Below are positions 34,869-46,621 of a stretch of 64,000 bases of DNA, one piece after another (position 1 is the stretch's first letter; each line of letters starts with the position of its first letter). The notes below the pieces were generated by a model. It worked only from the letters and a program-made list of their open reading frames with translations. It was not told the origin of the DNA and made no database searches. A program made the translations under genes and the position numbers. The DNA lies in assembly GCF_016924665.1 (NCBI RefSeq), contig NZ_JAFFJT010000004.1, forward strand, positions 57,011 through 121,010. The letters are read 5' to 3'. The DNA is from Nocardioides sp. SYSU D00038. GTDB lineage: Bacteria > Actinomycetota > Actinomycetes > Propionibacteriales > Nocardioidaceae.

Positions 34869-34884
34869 GCTACTGCTTGGTAAC
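34869..34884 (-). promoter_or_regulatory. Candidate acyl-CoA-pathway operator upstream of meaA
   Basis: Minus-strand GTTACC-AAGC-AGTAGC, an imperfect 6-4-6 dyad. It begins eight bases upstream of the -10 hexamer and covers the spacer and -35 position, so binding would occlude RNA polymerase. Confidence 0.55.
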
Positions 34885-34930
34885 AGCTCGGCGTGTGGCC
34901 TATCCGACACCGCGACGCCCGCTCGTTGGG

Positions 34931-35239
34931 TCAGGCGGAGGCGGCGGCGCGCTCGACCTCGACCACCCGGATCAGCCGGGAGAGGTGGAGCAGGCGACGC
35001 ACGGCGGGACCGCAGCCGCGCAGCGTCACGTGGTTGCCGCGTCGACCGGCCTGCCGCGAGGCGGCGGCGAGCACCTTGAGGGCGGTGAGGTCGATGGTGT
35101 CGACGCCGGTCAGGTCGACGACGACCTCGGTGTCGGAGCCGGACAGCAGCTCGTGGAGGGCGGTGCGGACCTCCCAGGTGCTGCGGACGTCGAAGTCCCC
35201 GCTCAGCACCAGGGTCGCCCCGTCTCGCACGATGTCCAT
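34931..35239 (-). CDS. STAS-domain anti-anti-sigma-like protein
   Basis: 102 residues from ATG 35239; an in-frame ATG at 35287 would add 16 residues, but a GGGAG motif supports the downstream start. The STAS core is MDIVRDGATLVLSGDFDVRS ... VVVDLTGVDTIDLTALKVLA. In SpoIIAA-type proteins the phosphorylated Ser lies in a D-S-S-G-L motif; here it is D-L-T-A-L, so the phospho-acceptor position is Leu with Thr next to it. It may be a non-phosphorylatable partner-binding protein. No anti-sigma kinase gene is adjacent. Confidence 0.82.
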   Translation of the reverse strand: MDIVRDGATLVLSGDFDVRSTWEVRTALHELLSGSDTEVVVDLTGVDTIDLTALKVLAAASRQAGRRGNHVTLRGCGPAVRRLLHLSRLIRVVEVERAAASA

Positions 35240-35323
35240 CTGCTCCCGCTCTCCCGCTCCGCCGTCGTAGTCGTTCTTTACCCACATAGACGCGCGGGAT
35301 GCCCCGGAGGTTGCTCGGCGGCC

Positions 35324-35339
35324 CGCGGAACTTTCCGCG
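35324..35339. promoter_or_regulatory. Short inverted repeat CGCGGAA-CT-TTCCGCG
   Basis: Perfect 7-bp dyad with a two-base spacer in the 154-base divergent gap between the STAS gene and the adenosyltransferase gene. It may be an operator or an RNA hairpin. Confidence 0.4.
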
Positions 35340-35381
35340 ACCCCGGACCGGGGGCCGAGCCGGACCGGGCTGGGCCGGGGC

Positions 35382-35387
35382 TACCCT
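35382..35387 (+). promoter_or_regulatory. -10 hexamer TACCCT, leaderless start of the adenosyltransferase gene
   Basis: TACCCT is followed by six bases and then the ATG at 35394, the same hexamer and spacing as meaA. Confidence 0.5.
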
Positions 35388-35393
35388 CGGCCC

Positions 35394-35978
35394 ATGGTCA
35401 ACCTGACGAGGATCTACACGCGCACCGGCGACGGCGGCACCACCCGGCTCGGCGACATGAGCGAGACCTCCAAGAACGACCTGCGCCTGCATGCCTACGC
35501 CGACGTCGACGAGGCGAACGCCCAGCTGGGGCTCGCGATCGCGACCGGCGGGCTCGACGACGACGTCGTCGCGGTGCTCACCCACGTGCAGAACGACCTC
35601 TTCGACGTGGGCGCCGACTTCTGCACACCGGTCGTGCCCGACCCCGAGTACCCGCCGCTGCGCATCGAGCAGTCCTACGTCGACCGGCTCGAGGGCTGGT
35701 GCGACCACTACAACGCCGACCTCGGGGCGCTGCGGTCGTTCATCCTCAACGGCGGCACGCCGGGTGCGGCACACCTGCACGTGTGCCGCACCGTGGTCCG
35801 GCGGGCCGAGCGCTCCGCCTGGGCGGCGCACGAGGTGCACGGCGACACCATGAACCGGCTGGCGATCACCTACCTCAACCGGCTCAGCGACCTGGTGTTC
35901 ATCCTGGCTCGCCACGCCAACCGCGAGCGCGGCGACGTGCTGTGGGTGCCGGGTGGCGAGCGGGGCCGGCAGGCCTGA
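35394..35978 (+). CDS. Cob(I)alamin adenosyltransferase, PduO type
   Basis: 194 residues. It makes adenosylcobalamin from cob(I)alamin and ATP, the cofactor of the mutase encoded 0.5 kb away. Motifs: N-terminal ATP-binding TRTGDGGTTRLGD, then DVDEANAQLG, and the C-terminal active-site region CRTVVRRAERSAW plus YLNRLSDLVFILAR. Length and order are normal for PduO/MMAB enzymes. Position matches Rv1314c next to the ATP synthase cluster in M. tuberculosis. Confidence 0.95.
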   Translation: MVNLTRIYTRTGDGGTTRLGDMSETSKNDLRLHAYADVDEANAQLGLAIATGGLDDDVVAVLTHVQNDLFDVGADFCTPVVPDPEYPPLRIEQSYVDRLEGWCDHYNADLGALRSFILNGGTPGAAHLHVCRTVVRRAERSAWAAHEVHGDTMNRLAITYLNRLSDLVFILARHANRERGDVLWVPGGERGRQA

Positions 35979-35996
35979 CCCCGCTCGCCTCCCGGG

Positions 35997-36614
35997 TCAG
36001 CTGGTGCTGCCCAGGGCGACCGCGGTCCAGGTTCCGGTCGACACCGAGGTGCCGACGTTGAGGAGGCCGAGGGGGCAGTCGTCCCGGACGCCCACGGTGT
36101 GGGTCCCCTTGGCCACGTTGACGGTCGCCACCGACGAGAAGGGCACCGGATCGCCACCCGGCACCGGGAGCCCGACGCCCGTGCCGGGCACCGGCTTGCC
36201 GTCGAGGTACATGCCGGTGAACGCGAACCCGACGGTGCAGCTGCGGTTCCGGTCGGGCGCCGACAGCTCGAGCAGCACCGGCCCGCTGCGAGGAACCGTG
36301 AACGTGTACGTCAGGGCCAACGTCCCGTCGGGGTCGGCGACCGGGTCGTCGCCGTTGCGCACCAGCGCATCGCCCCAGGCGGCCTTGGGCAGCTGGTCGG
36401 CCCGCAGGTCCGAGGCGAGCAGGGTGCCGTCCTTGACCTTCGTGGAGTTGACCGCGTTCTTCTTCAGCTTGGCCGAGGTGACGGCGTTCTTCTTGATCTG
36501 CTTGGTCCCGACCGAGTTCTTCGGCAGGTTCACCGCGGCGTAGGAGGTGCCGCCGAGGGCGACGAACAGGGCGAGGTACGCGACCGCGTTGCGGCGCAGG
36601 TGTCGGAGGATCAT
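35997..36614 (-). CDS. Secreted or anchored protein with short KNAVTS/K-type repeats
   Basis: 205 residues. The N-terminal signal/anchor helix NAVAYLALFVALGGTSYAAV is followed by a repeat region of the type NSVGTKQIKKNAVTSAKLKK and NAVNSTKVKDGTL, a motif common in surface proteins of Nocardioides and related actinobacteria. The C-terminal ~110 residues look like a beta-sandwich (TFTVPRSGPVLLELSAPD) with two Cys (in RSCTVGF and RDDCPLG). Function unknown; likely extracellular. Confidence 0.78.
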   Translation of the reverse strand: MILRHLRRNAVAYLALFVALGGTSYAAVNLPKNSVGTKQIKKNAVTSAKLKKNAVNSTKVKDGTLLASDLRADQLPKAAWGDALVRNGDDPVADPDGTLALTYTFTVPRSGPVLLELSAPDRNRSCTVGFAFTGMYLDGKPVPGTGVGLPVPGGDPVPFSSVATVNVAKGTHTVGVRDDCPLGLLNVGTSVSTGTWTAVALGSTS

Positions 36615-36676
36615 GGCCGAGATTCCCACGCCGGCCCCACCGGGGCAAGCACCTCCGCGGCAGCGGCGGAGCCGGG

Positions 36677-36994
36677 TCAGCCCGAGGTCAGGAGCAGCAG
36701 CCCGACGACGAGCACCAGACCCACGCCGAGCAGCCCGATGCCCACCACGCGGTACGCCGCCGCCCGGCGCGGGAGCGGCTCCTCGCCGCGGAGGACCTCG
36801 GCGTCGGGACGCGGGTCGACGAGCACGTCGACGACCTGGCCGGTGCGTCGGAGCCGCTCGTCGATGGCGGCCGCGACCCGGGCCGAGGGCGCGCGGCCGC
36901 CGTCGTCGCGCGGGTCGAGCCGACGGCCGGCGACGGCGGTCAGGGCCCCGGTGAGGGCGACGAGCAGGGCGAGAAGACCGAGAGCCACGAGCAT
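36677..36994 (-). CDS. Hypothetical two-helix membrane protein
   Basis: 105 residues with a hydrophobic helix at each end (LVALGLLALLVALTGALTAV at the N-terminus; VVGIGLLGVGLVLVVGLLLL at the C-terminus) and a charged middle loop containing DERLRRTGQVVDVLVDPR. No family recognised. It is 62 bases upstream of the surface-protein gene on the same strand. Confidence 0.65.
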   Translation of the reverse strand: MLVALGLLALLVALTGALTAVAGRRLDPRDDGGRAPSARVAAAIDERLRRTGQVVDVLVDPRPDAEVLRGEEPLPRRAAAYRVVGIGLLGVGLVLVVGLLLLTSG

Positions 36995-37054
36995 GCCACC
37001 ACCGTGCCAGACCGATCCAAATGACCCGACCGCCCAGCAGGTGCGAATCGCCAG

Positions 37055-38242
37055 TCAGGCTTGACGATTCGCGGCCTCGACCCGCGGCGGTCGCGCGGCC
37101 AGCACGGTGACCGCGGCCGGCACCATCAGCGCCGCTACGGCCAGGAGCGACTCCAGGGTCCCCACGCGATCGCCCAGCGCACCGAGGAGTGGCGGTCCGG
37201 CGAGGAACGCCGCGTAGCCGATCGTCGCGACCACGCTCACCCGGGCGGCGGCCCGCGCGGGGTCGTCGGCGGCCGCGCTCATGCCGACCGGGAAGCCGAG
37301 CGACCCGCCCAGCCCCCACAGCAGCACGCCGAGGCCGGCGAGCGCCGGGTGGCCGCCCCAGACCAGGAGCAGGATGCCCGCGGTCGCCAGCGCGGCGCAG
37401 GCCCAGAGCACGGCGGCGCGGCCGTGCCGGTCGAGCACGGCCGGTCCGACCACCCGGCCCAGCGTCATGGCGGTGACGAAGCCGGCGAAGGCCAGCACGC
37501 CGGCCCAGTGCGGGGCGTCGTAGCCGTCGATCACCGCGAGCGTCAGCCAGTCGTTGGCCGAGCCCTCCACGACGGCAAAGGCCAGCACCATCACCCCGAC
37601 CGCCAGCACCCGCGGCTCGCGCCAGGCCGAGCGGGCCGGAGCGGCCGGCGTCTGCGGCTCCGGGGCGGGCGGTAGGAACGCCCGGGCGCCGGGCAGCCCG
37701 ACCACCAGCGCCAGGACGACGACGCCCGCGAGGTGGACCGTCATCGGCAGGTCGACCGCCGCCACCGGCACCCCGATGCCGGCGCCCGCGATGGTGCCCA
37801 CGCTGAACGCGGCGTGGAACCGCGGCATGATCGTGTGGCCGAGCCGGCGCTCCACCTCGGCGCCCTCGACGTTCATCGCGACGTCCCACACACCGATGCC
37901 GATGCCGTAGCCGAAGAGCCCGGGCGCGGCCACGGCGACCAGCCCCAGCGGCCCCGCGCCGACGGCCGCGACCACCAGGCCCGCGGCCGCGAACAGGATG
38001 CCGGCCCGGGCGACGACCGGCGTGCTCCACCGCTCGATCAGCCGGCCGGTGGTGGGCAGCGCCAGCAGCGAGCCGGCCGCGATCGCCAGCAGCAGCAGGC
38101 CGAGCCGCCGGTTGTCGAGGTCGAGCCCGTGCCGCAGGTCGGGGATGCGCACGGCGAGACTCGAGAAGAGCAGCCCGTTGAGCGCGAAGGTCACGAATAC
38201 GGCCGTCCGCGCACCGGCGACCGTGGGGGTGGGGCGGGTCAC
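37055..38242 (-). CDS. MFS transporter
   Basis: 395 residues, about 12 hydrophobic helices, beginning VFVTFALNGLLFSSLAVRIP with a YbjJ/FucP-like first helix. Mid-protein features include GVWDVAMNVEGAEVERRLG and MPRFHAAFSVGTIAGAGIG, typical of this MFS branch (putative sugar or small-molecule export). GTG 38242 overlaps the DUF2550 gene's stop by four bases (GTGA), so it is translationally coupled downstream of that gene. Substrate unknown. Confidence 0.87.
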   Translation of the reverse strand: MTRPTPTVAGARTAVFVTFALNGLLFSSLAVRIPDLRHGLDLDNRRLGLLLLAIAAGSLLALPTTGRLIERWSTPVVARAGILFAAAGLVVAAVGAGPLGLVAVAAPGLFGYGIGIGVWDVAMNVEGAEVERRLGHTIMPRFHAAFSVGTIAGAGIGVPVAAVDLPMTVHLAGVVVLALVVGLPGARAFLPPAPEPQTPAAPARSAWREPRVLAVGVMVLAFAVVEGSANDWLTLAVIDGYDAPHWAGVLAFAGFVTAMTLGRVVGPAVLDRHGRAAVLWACAALATAGILLLVWGGHPALAGLGVLLWGLGGSLGFPVGMSAAADDPARAAARVSVVATIGYAAFLAGPPLLGALGDRVGTLESLLAVAALMVPAAVTVLAARPPRVEAANRQA

Positions 38243-38700
38243 CGCCGGTGACCGCCCAGGCCCCGGGACCAGTCGGTGCCGGGAGGGCGCGACTCGAGCC
38301 AGGCCTGGAACCCCGTCAGCGACTGCGAGCTCATCGCGAGGTCGACCGGTCCGTCCGCCGACCGGCACTCGATCACGAGGTGGTCGGGGTAGAGCGCCAG
38401 GAGCTCGGGCCCCTCCGGGTCACGCCGGCCCTCGTAGCTGAGGGTGGAGCGCACCCAGGTGCGCTTCGGGCGTGGGGACAGCGAGTAGATGCGGAACCAC
38501 TCCAGCCGCTCCCCGGAGTAGCGCCCCACCCCGAGAAGCCAACCGCGTCCGGCCCTCTCGGACCGGACGCGGTGGCTGAGCTCGAACGTGCCGCCGTTGC
38601 GGGCGATCACCCGCCGGCGGACGACCAGGGCGACGCCGGCCAGGACGACGAGGACCAGGAGCGCGCCTGCTGCGTCGAGCAGCCACTCCCACCACGGCAT
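38239..38700 (-). CDS. DUF2550 membrane protein
   Basis: 153 residues from ATG 38700 (GTG 38709 is an equal alternative behind GAGGGGAGAG). A single N-terminal helix (LLDAAGALLVLVVLAGVALVV) is followed by a soluble domain with RYSGERLEWFRIYSLSPRPK and MSSQSLTGFQAWLESR. This is the small membrane protein that follows atpC in actinobacteria (Rv1312 in M. tuberculosis, from memory). Role unknown. Confidence 0.85.
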   Translation of the reverse strand: MPWWEWLLDAAGALLVLVVLAGVALVVRRRVIARNGGTFELSHRVRSERAGRGWLLGVGRYSGERLEWFRIYSLSPRPKRTWVRSTLSYEGRRDPEGPELLALYPDHLVIECRSADGPVDLAMSSQSLTGFQAWLESRPPGTDWSRGLGGHRR

Positions 38701-38767
38701 CCCCGGCACCCTCTCCCCTCTCGGTGCGGTCACCCTAGCGGGCGACCGCGCCGAGCCGGGAACCGGG

Positions 38768-39157
38768 TCAGCCGGCCTTCTCGACCGCCCGGATCCGGGC
38801 CTCGGCGCTGCGGACGGCGGCTGCGGACTCCTCCGGGTCCTCGATGGCGCTGGCGGCCTCGAGGTCCTGGCGAGCCGCGGTCACGTCGATCTCCTCGGCG
38901 AGCACGGCCCGCTCGGAGAGGATCGACACCCGGTCGTTGGCGACGGAGATGAAGCCGCCCTCGACCGCCGCGACCACGCCGCCGCTCTCGGGCTCGGTGA
39001 TCTCGACCGTGGCCTGCGTCAGCAGCGAGAGCATCGGCGCGTGCCCACGCAGCACGCCGACGTCGCCGTCGACCGTCCTCGCGATGACCATGGTGGCCTC
39101 GCCCGACCAGACCGTGCGGTCGGCCGCGACGAGCTCCACCTGCAGGAAGTCGGCCAT
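38768..39157 (-). CDS. atpC: ATP synthase epsilon subunit
   Basis: 129 residues. The N-terminal beta-barrel (LQVELVAADRTVWSGEATMV, DGDVGVLRGHAPMLSLL) and a C-terminal helical hairpin match F1 epsilon. It is part of the central rotor stalk and inhibits hydrolysis. ATG is one base after the atpD stop; last gene of the atp operon. Confidence 0.95.
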   Translation of the reverse strand: MADFLQVELVAADRTVWSGEATMVIARTVDGDVGVLRGHAPMLSLLTQATVEITEPESGGVVAAVEGGFISVANDRVSILSERAVLAEEIDVTAARQDLEAASAIEDPEESAAAVRSAEARIRAVEKAG

Positions 39158-39158
39158 G

Positions 39159-41533
<2,375 letters not shown>

Positions 41534-41535
41534 CG

Positions 41536-43179
41536 TCAGCCCCGCTTCTGCTTGACGATCTGCTCCTGCTCGAGCTCGTCGTCCTCGAGGGCCTCGGCGG
41601 GCGCCTCGTGACCGACCTTGATCGAACCGCCCTCGGACGTCTCGAACTGGTCGAGGAACGACTCGTAGGCGTCGGCCACGCTCGACTCGGTGTCGTCCTC
41701 GAACTTCAGGGACTCCCGGATCGCGGCGAGGACGCCCTCGTGCGAGCGGCGCAGGTAGTCGAGGAACTCGGTCTCGAAGCGCAGCACGTCCTCGGTGGGC
41801 ACCTTGTCGAGGCGACCGGTCGTGCCGAGCCACAGCGAGACCGTCATCTCCTCGACCGGGTACGGCGAGTAGGCCGGCTGCTTGAGCAGCGCCATCAGGC
41901 GCTGGCCGCGGTCGAGCTGCTGGCGCGAGGCCGCGTCGAGGTCGGAGGCGAACATCGCGAACGCCTCCATCGCGCGGAACTGCGCCAGGTCGACCTTGAG
42001 CGAGCCGGTGACGGCCTTCATCGCCTTGGTCATCGCCGCACCACCCACGCGGGAGACCGAGACGCCGACGTCGATGGCCGGGCGCTGGTTGGCCGCGAAC
42101 AGGTCCGACTGCAGGAAGATCTGGCCGTCGGTGATGGAGATGACGTTGGTCGGGATGAACGCCGAGACGTCGTTGGCCTTGGTCTCGATGATCGGCAGGC
42201 CGGTCATCGAGCCCTTGCCCATGTCGTCGGAGAGCTTGGCGCAGCGCTCGAGGAGCCGGCTGTGCAGGTAGAACACGTCGCCGGGGTAGGCCTCGCGGCC
42301 CGGCGGGCGGCGCAGCAGCAGCGAGACCGCGCGGTAGGCCTCGGCCTGCTTGGTCAGGTCGTCGAAGACGATGAGGACGTGCTTGCCCTCGTACATCCAG
42401 TGCTGGCCGATGGCCGAGCCGGTGTAGGGGGCGAGGTACTTGAAGCCGGCGGAGTCGGACGCGGGGGCGGCCACGATGGTGGTGTACTCCAGCGCGCCGG
42501 CCTCCTCGAGGGCCCCACGCACGGAGGCGATGGTCGAGCCCTTCTGGCCGATGGCGACGTAGATGCAGCGGACCTGCTTCTCCGGGTCGCCGGTCTCCCA
42601 GTACTGCTTCTGGTTGATGATCGTGTCGATCGCGACCGTGGTCTTGCCGGTGGCGCGGTCACCGATGATCAGCTGGCGCTGGCCACGACCGATCGGGGTC
42701 ATCGAGTCGATGGCCTTGATGCCGGTGGCGAGCGGCTCGTGCACCGACTTGCGCTGCATCACCGAGGGTGCCTGGGTCTCCAGGTTGCGGCGACCGGTGG
42801 TCTCGACCTCGCCGAGGCCGTCGATCGGGTTGCCGAGCGGGTCGACGACGCGACCGAGGTAGCCGTCGCCGACGGGCACCGAGAGCACGTCGCCGGTGCG
42901 CTTGACCGTCTGGCCCTCCTCGATCTTGTCGAAGTCACCGAGGATGACGGCGCCGATCTCGCGGGTGTCGAGGTTCAGGGCCAGGCCGCGGGTGCCGTCC
43001 TCGAACTCGAGCAGCTCGTTGGCCATGCACGACGGGAGACCGCTGATCCGCGCGATGCCGTCACCGGCCTCCGCGACCGTGCCGACCTCTTCCTTGCTGG
43101 CCGCCTCGGGCTTGTAGTCGGCGACGTACTTCTGCAGGGCGTCGCGGATCTCGTCCGGACGGATGGAGAGCTCCGTCAT
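41536..43179 (-). CDS. atpA: ATP synthase alpha subunit
   Basis: 547 residues, the non-catalytic nucleotide-binding subunit. Walker [15 protein letters not shown] and the family signature [16 protein letters not shown] are present. The acidic C-terminal extension after residue ~505 is the kind found in mycobacterial alpha subunits, where it suppresses ATP hydrolysis; whether it does so here is inference. ATG 43179 behind GAGAGAAGG. Confidence 0.97.
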   Translation of the reverse strand: MTELSIRPDEIRDALQKYVADYKPEAASKEEVGTVAEAGDGIARISGLPSCMANELLEFEDGTRGLALNLDTREIGAVILGDFDKIEEGQTVKRTGDVLSVPVGDGYLGRVVDPLGNPIDGLGEVETTGRRNLETQAPSVMQRKSVHEPLATGIKAIDSMTPIGRGQRQLIIGDRATGKTTVAIDTIINQKQYWETGDPEKQVRCIYVAIGQKGSTIASVRGALEEAGALEYTTIVAAPASDSAGFKYLAPYTGSAIGQHWMYEGKHVLIVFDDLTKQAEAYRAVSLLLRRPPGREAYPGDVFYLHSRLLERCAKLSDDMGKGSMTGLPIIETKANDVSAFIPTNVISITDGQIFLQSDLFAANQRPAIDVGVSVSRVGGAAMTKAMKAVTGSLKVDLAQFRAMEAFAMFASDLDAASRQQLDRGQRLMALLKQPAYSPYPVEEMTVSLWLGTTGRLDKVPTEDVLRFETEFLDYLRRSHEGVLAAIRESLKFEDDTESSVADAYESFLDQFETSEGGSIKVGHEAPAEALEDDELEQEQIVKQKRG

Positions 43180-43229
43180 CGTGGTGCCTTCTCTCTTCTG
43201 TCTTCGAAAGTCTGGGTGGGTGGTAGCGG

Positions 43230-44038
43230 TCAGCCGACGAGGTGTCGGCGGGCGTCGTCGAGCCGGCCGGAGACCGTCCCGTCGATCACGTCGTCGCCGA
43301 TCTCCACCCGGATGCCGCCGAGGACCTCGGGGTCGACCAGCAGGTTGATGTGGACCGGACGGCCGTACTGCTTGGACAGCACGTCGGCGAGGCGGGCAAC
43401 GTCGGCGTCGGGCAGCGGGCGGGCCACGCGGACCGTGGCGACGTTCTCGCCCTGCACCTCCGAGACGATCTTCTGGTACTCGGCCAGCGCGGCGCCGACG
43501 GTGCGGTGGCTGCCGTCGAGCGACTGCCCGGCGAGCGTCACCGTGGCCGGCAGTGCCTTGCCGCCGAGCAGGCCCTCGAGGAGGGCTCGCTTGTCGGCGG
43601 TGGTGCGAGCCGGGTCGGAGAGCGCGTCGCGCAGGTCGGGGTTGTCCTTGACCGCCTGGGCGAACGCGAACAGCTCGTCGGCCAGCCGGACACCGTCCTT
43701 GCCGGCCGACTTCACCAGCGCGACGACCCCGAGCCGCTCGAGCGAGTCGGCGAGATCGCGCCCGGCCGTCCAGCGGCGGCCGACCGCCGAGGTCAGCAGG
43801 GAGAGCGTCGCGTCGTCGACCTTGCCGCCGAAGACCTCGGTCACCAGGCCGGTCTTGGCCTCGGCGGGGATCGACGCGTCGGTCGCGAAGCGGCGCAGGG
43901 CGCCCTCGGACCGCAGCGCCGCCGCCACGGAGAACAGGTCGTCGGCGACCCGCGCCGCCGACGTGCCGGAGACCGAGGTCCCCAGCTCGTCCGCGAGCGC
44001 GGCGACGGCCTCGGCCGAGGCGCCTCGGAGGGTGGACA

Positions 44039-44039
<1 letters not shown>
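43230..44039 (-). CDS. atpH: ATP synthase delta subunit
   Basis: 269 residues, longer than the ~177 of E. coli delta, as usual for actinobacteria. C-terminal signature [20 protein letters not shown] matches OSCP/delta. Unlike in mycobacteria it is not fused to a b-type subunit. The ATG shares one base with the atpF stop. Confidence 0.94.
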
Positions 44040-44617
<578 letters not shown>

Positions 44618-44640
44618 TCAGGACCTACGGAGAGCGGACG

Positions 44641-44844
44641 TCAGAGGACGAACGCGAGGGCGATACCGATGATCGCGAGCGCCTCGGCGAGCGCGAAGCC
44701 CAGGATGGCGATCGACTGCAGGCGGCTCTGGGCCTCCGGCTGCCGGGCGACACCGCTGATGTACGCGGCGAAGATCAGACCGATGCCGACGCCGGGGCCG
44801 ATCGCGGCCAGGCCGTAGCCGATCATGTTGAGGTTGCCTTCCAC
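44641..44844 (-). CDS. atpE: ATP synthase subunit c
   Basis: 67 residues, two helices with the polar loop RQPEAQS. The ion-carrying Glu is in [17 protein letters not shown]; the Na+-type ligands are not evident, so a proton-driven ring is likely. GTG 44844 behind AAGGAAGAG six bases upstream. Confidence 0.96.
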   Translation of the reverse strand: MEGNLNMIGYGLAAIGPGVGIGLIFAAYISGVARQPEAQSRLQSIAILGFALAEALAIIGIALAFVL

Positions 44845-44909
44845 GGCACTCTTCCTTTCGGTTTTTACTTCACAGGGGGTGGTGCAGATCTGGGTCGAAC
44901 GAGGGTGGA

Positions 44910-45731
44910 TCAGTGCTCGTCCGCGAGCGCGCCCTGGATGTACATGGCGTTCAGGAGGACGAAGACGTAGGCCTGGAGGAACTGGATCAGGATCTCCAGG
45001 AAGGCGACGGCGATGAACAGCACCCAGGCGAGGACGCCGACCGGGGCGTACTGGATCGCCATCTCGGTGATGAGGTACTCACCGCCGAGCGCGAAGAGGA
45101 TCAGCAGCAGGTGGCCCGCGAACATGTTGGCGAAGAGTCGCAGCGCCAGGGTGACCGGCCGGACCAGGATGTTGGACATGAACTCGAGCGGGATCAGCAG
45201 CAGCAGGATCGGTCCGCCCACGCCCGCGGGCACCGACTGGAGCTTGAAGTAGCCCACGAAGCCGTGCTTCTTGATGCCCACGACGTTGTAGATGACCCAG
45301 CTCATCAGGGCGAGCGAGTAGACCATGCCCGACCGCGAGAACGTCGGGAACTGGATGAACGGGATCGTCGCGAACAGGTTGTTGAGCAGGATGAAGGAGA
45401 ACAGCGCGAACAGGTAGGGCACGAACCGCGCGAAGTCGTGGCTGCCGATGATGTCGCGGCCGAGGCTGTTGCGGACGAAGCCGTAGGCCTCCTCGCCGAC
45501 GAACTGCAGCTTGCCCGGCACCATCGCACGCTTGCGCGAGGCGAGGTAGAAGAGCGCGAAGATGACCAGTGCCGAGACGACGAGCTGGAGCATCGGCTTG
45601 GTGACGCCGGAGACCTGCGCCTGCCCGAGGAACTCGAAGGTGTCGTGACCGCCACCGATCGCCGGGAGGTTGAAGTCGCCGGGACCCGGGGGCGTGAACT
45701 CGCCGGGGATGATGACGCTGCCGAAGCTCAC
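44910..45731 (-). CDS. atpB: ATP synthase subunit a
   Basis: 273 residues, about six helices, with the essential Arg in [23 protein letters not shown] 45731 is chosen because AGGAGA lies seven bases upstream; an in-frame start at 45776 would add 15 polar residues. The helices near the end ([20 protein letters not shown]) are typical. Confidence 0.95.
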   Translation of the reverse strand: MSFGSVIIPGEFTPPGPGDFNLPAIGGGHDTFEFLGQAQVSGVTKPMLQLVVSALVIFALFYLASRKRAMVPGKLQFVGEEAYGFVRNSLGRDIIGSHDFARFVPYLFALFSFILLNNLFATIPFIQFPTFSRSGMVYSLALMSWVIYNVVGIKKHGFVGYFKLQSVPAGVGGPILLLLIPLEFMSNILVRPVTLALRLFANMFAGHLLLILFALGGEYLITEMAIQYAPVGVLAWVLFIAVAFLEILIQFLQAYVFVLLNAMYIQGALADEH

Positions 45732-45786
45732 GGTGTCGTCTCCTGTGTCTGCACTGTCGTTGCTGCCGCACGGCACGGGTTCGGGT

Positions 45787-46008
45787 TCAGGGCCGGAACC
45801 GCGCCCAGGTCTGGTAGGTACCCAGGGCCGCGCCCGTCACGATGCCGACCACCACGAGGAACGAGGTGTCGAGCCACCGGTCGAGCAGCCAGCCCACGAG
45901 GCCGTAGAGGAAGACGCCCGACACGAGGTAGCCGAAGGCCATCCAGGGGTCGCCGGCCGGCTGCTGCGGTTCCTCGCGCCGCTCGGACGGTGGGTGCTCC
46001 TGAGCCAT
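45787..46008 (-). CDS. AtpZ/AtpI-like small membrane protein
   Basis: 73 residues from ATG 46008. A polar N-terminus (AQEHPPSERREEPQQP) is followed by two helices (PWMAFGYLVSGVFLYGLVGW and LVVVGIVTGAALGTYQTW). This is the AtpZ/AtpI family found at the head of atp operons; suggested roles are c-ring assembly or Mg2+ supply. The next gene, atpB, is 55 bases downstream. Confidence 0.82.
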   Translation of the reverse strand: MAQEHPPSERREEPQQPAGDPWMAFGYLVSGVFLYGLVGWLLDRWLDTSFLVVVGIVTGAALGTYQTWARFRP

Positions 46009-46038
46009 CGCGAAGTGGACGATACACGTCGACAAAGC

Positions 46039-46488
46039 TCATCGTTCACCCCCCTGTCCCGCCAGCTCGTAGACCGGGATGCGCAGGCGCGTCGTGAGCA
46101 CCACCTGACCCACGAGCCACGCCGCGGTGGCGGCGATCACGGTGCCACCCAGCCACTGCCGGTCGAGGGTGTCGCCGAGGGCGCCACCGCGCGAGAGCGC
46201 CACGAAGAAGGCCGCCATGACGACCACCTGGAGGGTGTAGGTGAGCAGCGCCAGGAGCAGCGACAGCGCGGGCATCAGCCGGGCCACGGCGTTGACGAAG
46301 AAGGCACCCAGGGAGAAGACGACGACCGCCATCGCTCCCCCGGCCAGCGCGCCGCGGACAGCGGCGGCGTCCGCCCGGGTCGCGGCGAGCAGCACGGCGA
46401 CCAGCGTCGCCAGCGTCGCGGCGGCGACCGCTCCGACGAGCACGCGCACCACGCCGTGGCGGGTGTCTCGCGGCTGGTCGGTCGTCAT
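46039..46488 (-). CDS. ATP synthase I-like membrane protein, first gene of the atp operon
   Basis: 149 residues with four hydrophobic helices, like the Rv1303-type protein encoded before atpB. Stretches such as MAVVVFSLGAFFVNAVARLM and LLLALLTYTLQVVVMAAFF are typical. It starts at ATG 46488 after a 133-base promoter region containing a Crp-like site, and ends 30 bases before the AtpZ-like gene. Confidence 0.78.
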   Translation of the reverse strand: MTTDQPRDTRHGVVRVLVGAVAAATLATLVAVLLAATRADAAAVRGALAGGAMAVVVFSLGAFFVNAVARLMPALSLLLALLTYTLQVVVMAAFFVALSRGGALGDTLDRQWLGGTVIAATAAWLVGQVVLTTRLRIPVYELAGQGGER

Positions 46489-46529
46489 CGTCGGCGGCCG
46501 TTCTCATCGGGTGCGGGGAGCGCCTCCCG

Positions 46530-46562
46530 AGCGTATCGGGGACGCTCGTGAAAACTATCACA
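46530..46562 (-). promoter_or_regulatory. atp operon promoter with Crp-like site
   Basis: On the minus strand TGTGA-TAGTTT-TCACG (46547-46562) matches 9 of 10 half-site bases of the Crp consensus TGTGA-N6-TCACA. TACGCT (46530-46535) is a plausible -10, putting the site centre about 22 bases upstream of it. A 7-bp inverted repeat CGAGCGT/ACGCTCG (46528-46534 and 46542-46548) overlaps both. Control by a Crp/GlxR-family regulator is inferred. Confidence 0.55.
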
Positions 46563-46621
46563 AAGTCCGGCAGGACTGAATTCGATCGATCCAGAACACC
46601 GACCCCGGCTGCGGGCCCGGC

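Noticed and set aside
34849..35393. Cobalamin riboswitch near meaA and the adenosyltransferase
   Set aside because: Leaders are too short (leaderless starts) and no B12-box-like sequence was seen.
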